This document shows, piece by piece, positions 7,607 to 14,814 of a stretch of DNA of 64,000 nt. Numbering within the stretch: the first letter of the stretch is position 1; each line of letters starts with the position of its first letter. A program made the position numbers and the translations under genes. The notes beneath the pieces were generated by a model, which did no database searches, was not told the origin of the DNA, and saw only the letters and a program-made list of their open reading frames with translations. Source of the DNA: HGM11501 sp045123995 (GTDB lineage Bacteria; Bacillota; Clostridia; CAKSNL01; HGM11501); NCBI GenBank assembly GCA_045123995.1, contig JBGVKY010000007.1, positions 1-64,000 of the forward strand. The letters are read 5' to 3'.

Positions 7607-8404
7607 CTATCTGCGATTTAATTTGTCTGACAAATCTCCATATACAGGTGTTGCCAAACCAAAACCGCCGGACACGGTTAGTATTTGACCCGTGGTATAA
7701 GCAGAATCATCTGATGCAAAGTAAACTGCTGCTGCGGCAATTTCTTCTGGTGCACCCATTCTTTTAAAGGGAATATGACGCATAAACAGTTCTCTGAAAC
7801 CCTCCGTAAGATTTTTTTCTACTGCATCGGTTGCAGTCATTCCCGGTAAGATTGCGTTACATCGAATATTATTTTTTGCTTCATGTACCGCTATAAGTTT
7901 TGTCAGGTAGTTAATAGCAGCCTTACTTGTTCCGTATGCAACCTGAGAAATATCAGGAACAAGACCTCCCACAGAGGAGATATTTATAATACTTCCTCCA
8001 CCGTTTTTCACCATATGTTTTGCTGCCTCTTTGCTTGCCATAAAAACGCTTCGCAAATTGATATTTACAATATCAAAGAAAATCTCTGTATCGGTATTTG
8101 AAAAGTCAAGGTCTTTTCCAGGATTTGAAGTGCCGAAGTTGTTAACCAAAACATCAATACGCCCTGCATCTTTTATTACTTCATCAGTCATAGAAATATA
8201 AGATTCGCTCTTACTTGCATCGTTATAAACATATCTTACTATACAGCCCTGGTCATTCAGCTTGTCAGCCTCCTGCTTTGCAAGTTCTAAATTTCTTGCC
8301 GCCATATAAACTATAGCACCTTCTTTAGCAAAGGATTTAGTGATGGCAAGACCTATTCCTCGGGTTGAGGCAGTTATTAAAACAACTTTGTCTTTTAATT
8401 TCAT
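7607..8404 (-). CDS. Short-chain dehydrogenase/reductase
   Basis: The 265-aa protein is a classical SDR with a Rossmann cofactor motif (TASTRGIG near residue 12), NNFG, a catalytic serine in NISSVGG, and YGTSK as the Tyr-Lys pair. The length is normal. Substrate cannot be read; relatives reduce 3-oxoacyl carriers, sugars or quinone-like compounds. Its start overlaps the MFS gene by 4 bases (ATGA), so the two are translationally coupled and probably share a substrate. The pair sits inside the oxygen-defence island but has no evident redox-stress function. Confidence 0.85.
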   Translation of the reverse strand: MKLKDKVVLITASTRGIGLAITKSFAKEGAIVYMAARNLELAKQEADKLNDQGCIVRYVYNDASKSESYISMTDEVIKDAGRIDVLVNNFGTSNPGKDLDFSNTDTEIFFDIVNINLRSVFMASKEAAKHMVKNGGGSIINISSVGGLVPDISQVAYGTSKAAINYLTKLIAVHEAKNNIRCNAILPGMTATDAVEKNLTEGFRELFMRHIPFKRMGAPEEIAAAAVYFASDDSAYTTGQILTVSGGFGLATPVYGDLSDKLNRR

Positions 8405-9816
8405 GCTTTTTCTCCTTTTTTATTATAAATTTTAGGCAGGAACAACACTATCGCAATTCCCGCAATAACATAAATAATTTCCGCTACAGCAAGAAACTTT
8501 ATAGAATTTACTGCGGCGGTTATTTCACCCTTCCCGCTACTTATAATATTTGTTACTCTGTTTGTGAAAAGAGGAACAAATATAGCTACACCAAAGGGTG
8601 CTGCAAGGTCTCGGAATAAACCATAAGTTCCGGTTCCTGCTCCTGCAGTTTCAGCAGGCACCCCTGACAATACAACTTTCATAAAAATAGTGGCATTTCC
8701 TCCAAGCCCAAAGCCCAAGATACCAAGAGATACGGCAAGAATAATTACAGAAGTTTGGGCAGTAAATAAAAGCATAATAGCACATCCAACCCCTGTAAGA
8801 GAAAGAGAAGCAGTCAAAACCTTTTTAGGCTCTATGCGGTCTGCTAACGGGCCTAAAACAACTGACCCAAGTGACATCCCTATATACATAATTGAAATTG
8901 CATAGCTGGATATAATAGTATTATCAGGCTGTGTGTAGTTGATAAATACAATTATATTTGTCATATTTGCCTGCATAAGTCCCTGAGTTAAAAAGAGAGC
9001 CAGAACTGAGAGAAAAAACTTTTTTCTCTTCATAAACTTCCAACTGAGAATTGGATTTATTGCCTTTTTTTCTGCATAAAACAAACCGACAAATGATATA
9101 ACTGATGCAATTAAAATAATTAAAAACCATATTGATCTGATACCAAAATTCTGACCAAAGGACGGCAAACATAACACAAGAGTAAAGAAAATTAAAACCC
9201 ATACAGAACCGATACCGTCAAAATCTGCAAGAGGTCTTATGCTTATGCCATCTTTTCTGTGTGTTACAAGGCAAAGCAAAAATATGATAACAGAGATTGC
9301 AACGCATATCCACATCATTGAACCCCAGCCATAAAACTCAATAAGTAATCCGCCAAGTGTAGGTCCGAAAATTACTGCACTGCTCGAAATAAGCATATAT
9401 AAAGAAAAACCCTTTGCAATTTTCTCACGCGGAAACTCTGTAACAATGTATGACATTACCACCGGTGCAATGGCTGCGCTTCCTATGCCTACAATAAAAC
9501 GGGCAATAATCATAAAAAACAGCGATGAGGCTATTGCCGTAAGGATATTACCCAAAGTAAAAATCGCTATACCAATCAATAATGTTGCTTTCCTGCCTAT
9601 TACATCACCCAGCTTGCCAAGAATGGGTGCAAACGCTGCTGTGGAAGCTGCCATCGCTAAAGCTGTCCATGTTGTGTTGTTGTACGGCAAGTTTAAGTCA
9701 CTTACGAATGCAGGTCCAAGCACGGCAGTAAATCCGCCCACAGCACCTACTAAAAATGCCGCGAGCGCATATGGCACAAAACCACTTAAATAAGGTTTTG
9801 AAGAACTAATTTCCAT
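8401..9816 (-). CDS. MFS drug/metabolite efflux transporter (DHA2-like)
   Basis: The 471-aa membrane protein shows about 14 hydrophobic helices and the MFS motif A GKLGDVIGRKATLL between helices 2 and 3, with GPTLGGLLIEFYGW matching the motif C region of drug/proton antiporters. It would export a small molecule in exchange for protons. The start at 9816 follows TTGGAGTG. It is the first gene of a two-gene operon with the SDR. Its upstream side abuts the 276-bp inverted-repeat element at 9834-10109, so its promoter may lie in that element. Substrate unknown. Confidence 0.85.
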   Translation of the reverse strand: MEISSSKPYLSGFVPYALAAFLVGAVGGFTAVLGPAFVSDLNLPYNNTTWTALAMAASTAAFAPILGKLGDVIGRKATLLIGIAIFTLGNILTAIASSLFFMIIARFIVGIGSAAIAPVVMSYIVTEFPREKIAKGFSLYMLISSSAVIFGPTLGGLLIEFYGWGSMMWICVAISVIIFLLCLVTHRKDGISIRPLADFDGIGSVWVLIFFTLVLCLPSFGQNFGIRSIWFLIILIASVISFVGLFYAEKKAINPILSWKFMKRKKFFLSVLALFLTQGLMQANMTNIIVFINYTQPDNTIISSYAISIMYIGMSLGSVVLGPLADRIEPKKVLTASLSLTGVGCAIMLLFTAQTSVIILAVSLGILGFGLGGNATIFMKVVLSGVPAETAGAGTGTYGLFRDLAAPFGVAIFVPLFTNRVTNIISSGKGEITAAVNSIKFLAVAEIIYVIAGIAIVLFLPKIYNKKGEKA

Positions 9817-9833
9817 AAGTTATCACTCCAATC

Positions 9834-10109
9834 TAGCCGTTGGAGTATCAAACTCCATACGCCTTAAACTTGTTAAATTTTAATCTTTTTAATTTGTCGT
9901 CCTCGAAAGGCGACAGCATTCCTTCGTACTCCGCATCAAAAATCTTGAAAATTTTTCTTAGTTTAAGGTCGAAGAGTTTCAAAACAAGAAATTTTTATTA
10001 AGATAAAGAAATTTCAAGAATTATACTTTCGTATGTTCGCAGGAATTTCTGCGATATTAAGGGAAATTTCTGTTTTCAAACCGCATGGAGTTCGATACTC
10101 CGACGGCTA
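9834..10109. mobile_element. 276-bp element with 28-bp terminal inverted repeats (MITE-like)
   Basis: The ends 9834-9861 and 10082-10109 are inverted copies matching at 25 of 28 positions (TAGCCGTyGGAGTATCrAAC continuing CTCCATrCG). Each end also contains its own small dyad, GGAGT-n5-ACTCC. The interior is AT-rich and shows no gene; it includes a TGTCG...CGACA hairpin near 9898-9920 and a long imperfect self-complementary stretch. No target-site duplication is obvious beyond a possible TA. A non-autonomous transposable element is the simplest reading; a large regulatory hairpin is the alternative. It fills the gap between the divergent MFS and dfx genes. Confidence 0.65.
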
Positions 10110-10133
10110 ACCATAGTATACCCTATATTCGCG

Positions 10134-10160
10134 TATTTATTTAGCACACTTGGTTATACT
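10134..10160 (+). promoter_or_regulatory. Probable dfx-ahp promoter region with motif shared with trxA
   Basis: TATTTATTTAGCACACT (10134-10150) matches 5461-5478 before trxA with a single-base deletion, and TATACT (10155-10160) matches the trxA -10 candidate. No convincing -35 is present at 17 bases. Confidence 0.35.
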
Positions 10161-10184
10161 TTTATGTAGAAAGGAGGAATAGTT

Positions 10185-10559
10185 TTGAAAGAACTGTTTT
10201 TTATTTGCAAGCATTGCGGAAATATCATTGCGATGATAAAAAATAGCGGTGTTCCTATACAATGCTGCGGCGAAGATATGCAGGAAATAATTCCGGGCAC
10301 TACGGAGGCATCCGAAGAAAAACATATTCCCGTATATAAAACAGAAGGTGATAAGGTAACCGTTTCAGTCGGTTCGGCCCAGCATCCGATGGAACCGGAG
10401 CATTATATCGAGTGGGTGTGCATTGAAAGTGATGATGGCTTCCAGTACAAGAGGCTTTCGCCAAACACACCTCCGAAGGCAAACTTTTCATTATCCAAGG
10501 GAGACAGCGTAAAAGCAGTATATGCCTTTTGCAATCAGCATAGCCTTTGGAAAGCATAA
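10185..10559 (+). CDS. dfx: Desulfoferrodoxin (superoxide reductase)
   Basis: The 124-aa protein reduces superoxide to hydrogen peroxide without making oxygen, the usual anaerobe strategy. The N-terminal rubredoxin-like site has C8, C11 and C27-C28. The catalytic iron site has H47 (KHIP), H67 (QHPM), H73 (EHYI), C116 and H119 (FCNQH), so all ligands of both centres are present. It starts with TTG at 10185, placed 7 bases after AAAGGAGG; there is no nearer in-frame ATG at the N-terminus. It precedes ahpC by 28 bases, so the peroxide it makes can be removed by the next gene products. Confidence 0.93.
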   Translation: MKELFFICKHCGNIIAMIKNSGVPIQCCGEDMQEIIPGTTEASEEKHIPVYKTEGDKVTVSVGSAQHPMEPEHYIEWVCIESDDGFQYKRLSPNTPPKANFSLSKGDSVKAVYAFCNQHSLWKA

Positions 10560-10587
10560 AATTAAAAAAGTAAAGGAGAATAAAATT

Positions 10588-11151
10588 ATGTCATTGATTA
10601 ACAAAGAAATTTCAGATTTTAAAGCTTACGCATTTCACGGAGACGATTTTAAGATGGTTTCCAAAGAAGAGATTTTAGGTAAATGGAGCGTGTTCTTTTT
10701 CTATCCTGCGGATTTTACCTTTGTATGCCCAACGGAGTTGGAAGATTTAGCAAATAAGTATGAGGATTTTAAAAATGTGGGATGTGAGATATACTCTGTA
10801 TCTACCGACACTCATTTTGTTCATAAAGCATGGCACGATGCATCTGAAAGAATTAAAAAAATCAATTATCCTATGCTTGCTGATCCGACTCATGAAATTT
10901 CAAGAGATTTTGAGGTTTTAATCGAAGCTGACGGCCTTGCAGAACGCGGCACCTTTATCATAAATCCTGAAGGAAAGATCGTGGGTTATGAAGTAACAGC
11001 AGGAAATGTTGGGAGAAACGCAGAAGAACTCTTCCGTAAGGTTCAGGCATGTCAGTTTGTTCATGCTCATGGCGACCAGGTATGTCCTGCTAACTGGCAG
11101 CCTGGTGCTGAAACATTAAAACCGAGTCTTGATCTCGTAGGTCAGTTATAA
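10588..11151 (+). CDS. ahpC: Peroxiredoxin AhpC
   Basis: The 187-aa typical 2-Cys peroxiredoxin has the peroxidatic Cys47 in FVCPTE and the resolving Cys166 in VCPANWQPG. It reduces H2O2 and organic hydroperoxides and is recycled by the flavoprotein encoded next. The ATG at 10588 follows AAAGGAGAATAA; an upstream in-frame ATG at 10522 lies inside dfx and is not needed. Its stop overlaps the ahpF-like start by one base (TAATG). Together with dfx and the reductase it forms a complete superoxide-to-water pathway. Confidence 0.95.
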   Translation: MSLINKEISDFKAYAFHGDDFKMVSKEEILGKWSVFFFYPADFTFVCPTELEDLANKYEDFKNVGCEIYSVSTDTHFVHKAWHDASERIKKINYPMLADPTHEISRDFEVLIEADGLAERGTFIINPEGKIVGYEVTAGNVGRNAEELFRKVQACQFVHAHGDQVCPANWQPGAETLKPSLDLVGQL

Positions 11152-12809
11152 TGAGCAGTATACAAAACATTAACCAAGATAATTTATATGATGTTGTAGT
11201 GATAGGCGGCGGGCCGGCAGGACTTACCGCCGCCATTTATCTCTCTCGTGCAAGATACCGTGTGTTAGTTCTTGAAAAAGAACAGTTTGGCGGTCAGATT
11301 ACCATTACACATGAGGTTGTAAATTATCCGGGCTTAGGAAAAATAAGTGGAAAAGAGCTTACCGAAACTATGCGCCGTCAGGCAGAAACCTTTGGAGCAG
11401 AATTTTTAATGGCAAAAGCAGAAGGCCTGAAAATGGATGATATTGTTAAAACCGTTCACACAAGCCGTGGGGATTTTCAATGTTTAGGAGTTCTGCTTGC
11501 TACCGGTGCACATCCGAGATCTATAGGATTTAAAGGAGAAGAAGAACACAAAGGTCGAGGAGTTGCTTATTGTGCTACATGTGACGGAGAATTTTTTACA
11601 GGGAAAGAGGTTTATGTAGTTGGCGGAGGCTTTGCTGCGGCAGAAGAAAGTGTATTCTTAACTAAATTTGCCCGTCATGTAACAATTCTTGTTCGGAATG
11701 ATGATTTCACATGTGCTATGGCTGTTGCAGAACCGGCGAAAAATCACGAAAAAATAACCGTTATTTATAACACGGTTGTAGAAGAAGTAAACGGCGAAAA
11801 TGGTCTTAATTATATTAGATATAAAAATACCAAAAGCGGAGATGTTACCGAATATCAAGCAGAAGACGGAGATAACTTCGGAGTATTTGTGTTTGCCGGA
11901 TATTCTCCTGACACAGAGCTTGTTAAAGATATTGCAAAGTTAAATGAATACGGCTATGTTATAACCGACTCAAGTCAAAAAACGACTATTGATGGATTGT
12001 ATGCAGCAGGCGATGTATGTATTAAACCGCTTCGTCAGGTGGTTACTGCTACAGGCGACGGTGCATTGGCGGCTACAGAGCTTGAAAAATATGTTGCCGA
12101 AATGCAGAGAAAAACAGGTCTTCATCCGAAACCTCCCGTTACAAGAATGACAGAATATCCAAATGCAACAAAAACCGCTGAGACATCTGATGATTCCGAT
12201 GATATATTTACAGCAGAAATGAAAGCACAGTTAGAGGGCGTGTTTTCGAAAATGGAACGCAAGCTTATCCTTAAGCTGTATCTTGATAATCGCCCTGTGT
12301 CTTTAGAATTGGAAAATTATATAACAAATCTTGCAGACCTTACAGACAAGCTTACAGTCATGGTAGCTGATAAAAATGACCAATCAAATCTTGCACCATG
12401 TGTGCGAGTCTTTTCAGAGGATGGAATTGATTCGGGGATTGCATTTCACGGTGTGCCGGGAGGACATGAGTTTACCTCTTTTGTACTGGGGCTTTACAAT
12501 GCAGCAGGTCCCGGACAGACAATAGATGAAGATACATTAAAGGAAGTTGAAGAAATTCAAAATCAAACCGATATGAAGATTTTAGTTTCTTTGTCTTGTA
12601 CGATGTGCCCCGATTTGGTAATTGCCTGTCAGCGCATAGCAACTATAAATAAAAATATTAAAGCAGAAGTATACGACCTTCAACATTTTGAAGATTTAAA
12701 GACAAAATATAATGTTATGAGCGTTCCTTGTTTGGTTATCAACGATGAACATGTATCTTTTGGAAAAAAGAATATAAATCAGATTGTTGATATAGTAAAA
12801 AAAGTATAA
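11151..12809 (+). CDS. ahpF: AhpF-like peroxiredoxin reductase with C-terminal thioredoxin-fold domain
   Basis: The 552-aa flavoprotein has an N-terminal thioredoxin-reductase module (GGGPAGLTAAIYL near residue 20, redox pair C141-C144 in YCATCDGEFF, C-terminal GLYAAGDVCIKPLRQ). A linker of about 40 residues at 330-370 follows. The tail carries an AhpF N-terminal-type double thioredoxin fold, with CTMC at 483-486 and a SVPCLVIN cis-proline segment. In enteric AhpF the thioredoxin folds come first, so the domain order here is reversed. It should pass electrons from NAD(P)H through FAD and the two CxxC sites to AhpC, whose gene overlaps its start by one base. Confidence 0.88.
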   Translation: MSSIQNINQDNLYDVVVIGGGPAGLTAAIYLSRARYRVLVLEKEQFGGQITITHEVVNYPGLGKISGKELTETMRRQAETFGAEFLMAKAEGLKMDDIVKTVHTSRGDFQCLGVLLATGAHPRSIGFKGEEEHKGRGVAYCATCDGEFFTGKEVYVVGGGFAAAEESVFLTKFARHVTILVRNDDFTCAMAVAEPAKNHEKITVIYNTVVEEVNGENGLNYIRYKNTKSGDVTEYQAEDGDNFGVFVFAGYSPDTELVKDIAKLNEYGYVITDSSQKTTIDGLYAAGDVCIKPLRQVVTATGDGALAATELEKYVAEMQRKTGLHPKPPVTRMTEYPNATKTAETSDDSDDIFTAEMKAQLEGVFSKMERKLILKLYLDNRPVSLELENYITNLADLTDKLTVMVADKNDQSNLAPCVRVFSEDGIDSGIAFHGVPGGHEFTSFVLGLYNAAGPGQTIDEDTLKEVEEIQNQTDMKILVSLSCTMCPDLVIACQRIATINKNIKAEVYDLQHFEDLKTKYNVMSVPCLVINDEHVSFGKKNINQIVDIVKKV

Positions 12810-12838
12810 GGGTAATTTGACTTTATTCACGCCGTATG

Positions 12839-12910
12839 CCTTCTTAAGGTTCAAATCCTTTCTTTAACATAAAAAACAGGCAAAGCCCTTTGGCTTGCCT
12901 GTTTTTTGGT
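12839..12910 (+). repeat. 72-bp direct repeat, copy 1 (with terminator and tRNA-like T-arm)
   Basis: Every base of 12839-12910 recurs at 13230-13301. The repeat opens with CCTTCTTAAGGTTCAAATCC, in which AAGG-TTCAAAT-CCTT has the form of a tRNA T-arm on the + strand. It ends with the terminator hairpin at 12871-12907. Copy 1 lies 29 bases after the ahpF-like gene and probably terminates it. Confidence 0.9.
12871..12907. terminator. Terminator after ahpF (in repeat copy 1)
   Basis: AAAAAACAGGCAAAGCC pairs with GGCTTGCCTGTTTTTT (one bulged A). The A and T runs make it usable on both strands. Confidence 0.8.
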
Positions 12911-13098
12911 GCGAATGTTCATAACGTGTCAAAATTAAAACTCGCAAAAAGTTGGTAGCAACAGCGAACCGTTGTGAGGGCGTTTACAACCGAACAGGTG
13001 AGCCAAGCGTGACTTTTTGCGAAAGAGGAGAAGCAAGGAAGCGGGCGGATGACTTTTTTGAATAAAAAAGTCGAAGCAAAGCGAACTTTACTTCGACG

Positions 13099-13116
13099 TG
13101 GTCGGGATGACAGGAT
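13099..13116 (-). repeat. 18-bp copy of the 3' end of tRNA-Pro
   Basis: TGGTCGGGATGACAGGAT at 13099-13116 is identical to 13298-13315, the CCA end plus acceptor and T-stem start of the tRNA-Pro gene. It sits in the 12911-13229 interval, which has no gene. The interval has short hairpins such as GTCGAAG...CTTCGAC (13069-13096) and low-complexity tRNA-flank-like sequence. An integration or recombination scar at the tRNA 3' end is the likely origin. Confidence 0.65.
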
Positions 13117-13229
13117 GTATATTGCTTCGCAATCTACTCTGCTCGGTTACCCAAATGCTTTGCATTTCGGTACCAACCTTCGCACTTTTTTGCTAAAAAC
13201 AATTATCAATTGTTTTTTTAACGCAAAAA

Positions 13230-13301
13230 CCTTCTTAAGGTTCAAATCCTTTCTTTAACATAAAAAACAGGCAAAGCCCTTTGGCTTGCCTGTTTTTTGG
13301 T
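13230..13301 (+). repeat. 72-bp direct repeat, copy 2
   Basis: Identical to 12839-12910. Its last four bases are the encoded CCA and discriminator base of tRNA-Pro read in reverse, so in this copy the terminator hairpin (13262-13298) directly follows the tRNA on the minus strand. This looks like the original location, with copy 1 the duplicate. Confidence 0.9.
13262..13298 (-). terminator. Terminator after tRNA-Pro (in repeat copy 2)
   Basis: The same 37-base hairpin as at 12871-12907. On the minus strand it begins at the tRNA CCA end and runs into TTTTTT. Confidence 0.8.
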
Positions 13302-13374
13302 CGGGATGACAGGATTTGAACCTGCGGCTTCTACGTCCCGAACGTAGCGCCCTACCAAACTGGGCCACATCCCG
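13298..13374 (-). tRNA. tRNA-Pro (anticodon CGG)
   Basis: Read on the minus strand, CGGGATG (acceptor 5' strand) pairs with CATCCCG, followed by discriminator A and encoded CCA. The anticodon stem CTACG/CGTAG carries the loop TTCGGGA, giving anticodon CGG. The T-arm is CAGG-TTCAAAT-CCTG and the D-arm contains GGTAGGGC. It has its own consensus promoter and terminator. It reads CCG codons. Confidence 0.95.
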
Positions 13375-13389
13375 AAATACACAAGGGAT

Positions 13390-13418
13390 ATTATACCCTA
13401 TAAGATAAATTTTGTCAA
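13390..13418 (-). promoter_or_regulatory. Promoter of tRNA-Pro
   Basis: TTGACA (13413-13418) and TATAAT (13390-13395) are 17 bases apart, both perfect consensus, 15 bases before the mature tRNA 5' end. The -35 lies within the gltA terminator stem. Confidence 0.85.
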
Positions 13419-13447
13419 GGGAGACTTAAAAGTTTCCCCTGACAAAA
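13410..13447 (-). terminator. Hairpin terminator after gltA
   Basis: TTTTGTCAGGGGAAACT pairs imperfectly with AGTCTCCCTTGACAAAA just after the gltA stop. The final T run is weak because the 3' strand is reused as the -35 box of the tRNA-Pro promoter. Confidence 0.55.
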
Positions 13448-13453
13448 CTGCCT

Positions 13454-14800
13454 TTATCTGTCCTTTAATTCTATGTATTTTCTGTCTTCCTGCACAGACA
13501 TATATGCAGGTCTTATTATCTTTCCTGCATTTATAATCTCCTCTAATCTGTGGGCACTCCAGCCTGCAATTCTCGCCACTGCAAAGAGCGGAGTGTAAAG
13601 TTCCTCGGGAATATCTAACATGGAATATGCAAATCCTGAATAGAAGTCAATATTCGGGCTTACGCCTTTATATATTTTCCTTTTTTCTGCAATTACTTCC
13701 GTGGCTATCCTTTCAACGTTTTTATAAAGTGCAAATTCATCCGTCTTTCCTTTTTCTGCCGAAAGCTTTTGAACGAAATCTTTAAATATCTCAGCTCTGG
13801 GGTCTGAAAGAGAGTATACCGCATGCCCCATTCCGTATATTAGTCCTGTATTATCAAAAGCTTTTTTATCAAGAACTTTCACTAAATAATCCCTTATTTC
13901 CGTTTCGCTTTCCCAGTTTTTAATATTTTTCTTTATATCTAAAAACATCTGCTTTACCTTTATATTTGCACCACCGTGCTTTGGCCCTTTAAGAGAGCAT
14001 AAGGAAGATGCCATAGATGAATAGGTATCTGTTCCAGAAGAAGTTACTACATGAGTGGTAAACGTAGAGTTGTTGCCTCCCCCGTGCTCTGCATGAAGAA
14101 CCAGTGACATATCAAGAATTTTCGCTTCCGTTGGAGTAAATTCCTTGTTCGGGCGAAGAAGTCTTAAAAAGTTTTCCGCTGTGGACATAGATGAATCAGG
14201 CCTATGTATATAAAGTCCCTTACCCAGTCCGTAATGTCTGTATGCCTGATAAGCATAAACAGACAGCATAGGAAAAACTGAAATTAAATTTATACATTGT
14301 TTAAGTACATTCGGTATAGATAAATCATTGGCATTTTTATCGTAAGAATATAAAGTAAGAACGCTTCTTGCCAAAGAATTCATAATGTCAGAGTTAGGAG
14401 CTTTCATTATAACATCTCTTGTGAAGTTTTTTGGAAGTGTTCTTAAATTTATCAAGAGCCTATTAAATTCATAAAGCTCATCTTCTCTTGGGAGATTGCC
14501 GAATAAAAGAAGATAAACAGTTTCTTCAAAGCCAAATCTTCCGTCTTCGGTAAAACCTTTAACCAAATCCTTTACATCAATTCCACGATAGCAAAGCTTT
14601 CCCTCTGTCGGAACGGTATTTCCGTCTATCATCTTGCTTGATGTTATGGTAGATATTTCAGTGAGCCCTGCTATAACTCCTTTGCCGTTTAAATCTCTCA
14701 GGCCCTTTTTAACATCATGCTTAACATAAAGCTCTTGGTCTATTTTTCCTCTTTCTATACATTTTTCCGAAAGTTTTAATATCTCAGGCGTTAATTTCAT
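13454..14800 (-). CDS. gltA: Citrate synthase
   Basis: The 448-aa enzyme condenses oxaloacetate and acetyl-CoA to citrate, feeding glutamate synthesis in fermentative Clostridia. Catalytic regions are visible: LHAEHGGGNNSTF, GPKHGGANIKV and GMGHAVYSLSDPRAE, containing the active-site histidines and substrate-binding arginine. The N-terminal 40 residues form the extension common to clostridial type enzymes. No aconitase or isocitrate dehydrogenase gene is nearby. It starts 14 bases after the ABC exporter stop and so ends the cwlD-radA-ABC-gltA gene string. A 2-methylcitrate synthase function cannot be excluded from motifs alone. Confidence 0.93.
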   Translation of the reverse strand: MKLTPEILKLSEKCIERGKIDQELYVKHDVKKGLRDLNGKGVIAGLTEISTITSSKMIDGNTVPTEGKLCYRGIDVKDLVKGFTEDGRFGFEETVYLLLFGNLPREDELYEFNRLLINLRTLPKNFTRDVIMKAPNSDIMNSLARSVLTLYSYDKNANDLSIPNVLKQCINLISVFPMLSVYAYQAYRHYGLGKGLYIHRPDSSMSTAENFLRLLRPNKEFTPTEAKILDMSLVLHAEHGGGNNSTFTTHVVTSSGTDTYSSMASSLCSLKGPKHGGANIKVKQMFLDIKKNIKNWESETEIRDYLVKVLDKKAFDNTGLIYGMGHAVYSLSDPRAEIFKDFVQKLSAEKGKTDEFALYKNVERIATEVIAEKRKIYKGVSPNIDFYSGFAYSMLDIPEELYTPLFAVARIAGWSAHRLEEIINAGKIIRPAYMSVQEDRKYIELKDR

Positions 14801-14814
14801 TAAATACTCCTTTC

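Noticed and set aside
9446..9793. 115-codon + strand frame antisense to the MFS gene
   Set aside because: Shadow of the real gene: composition and lack of a ribosome binding site argue against coding.
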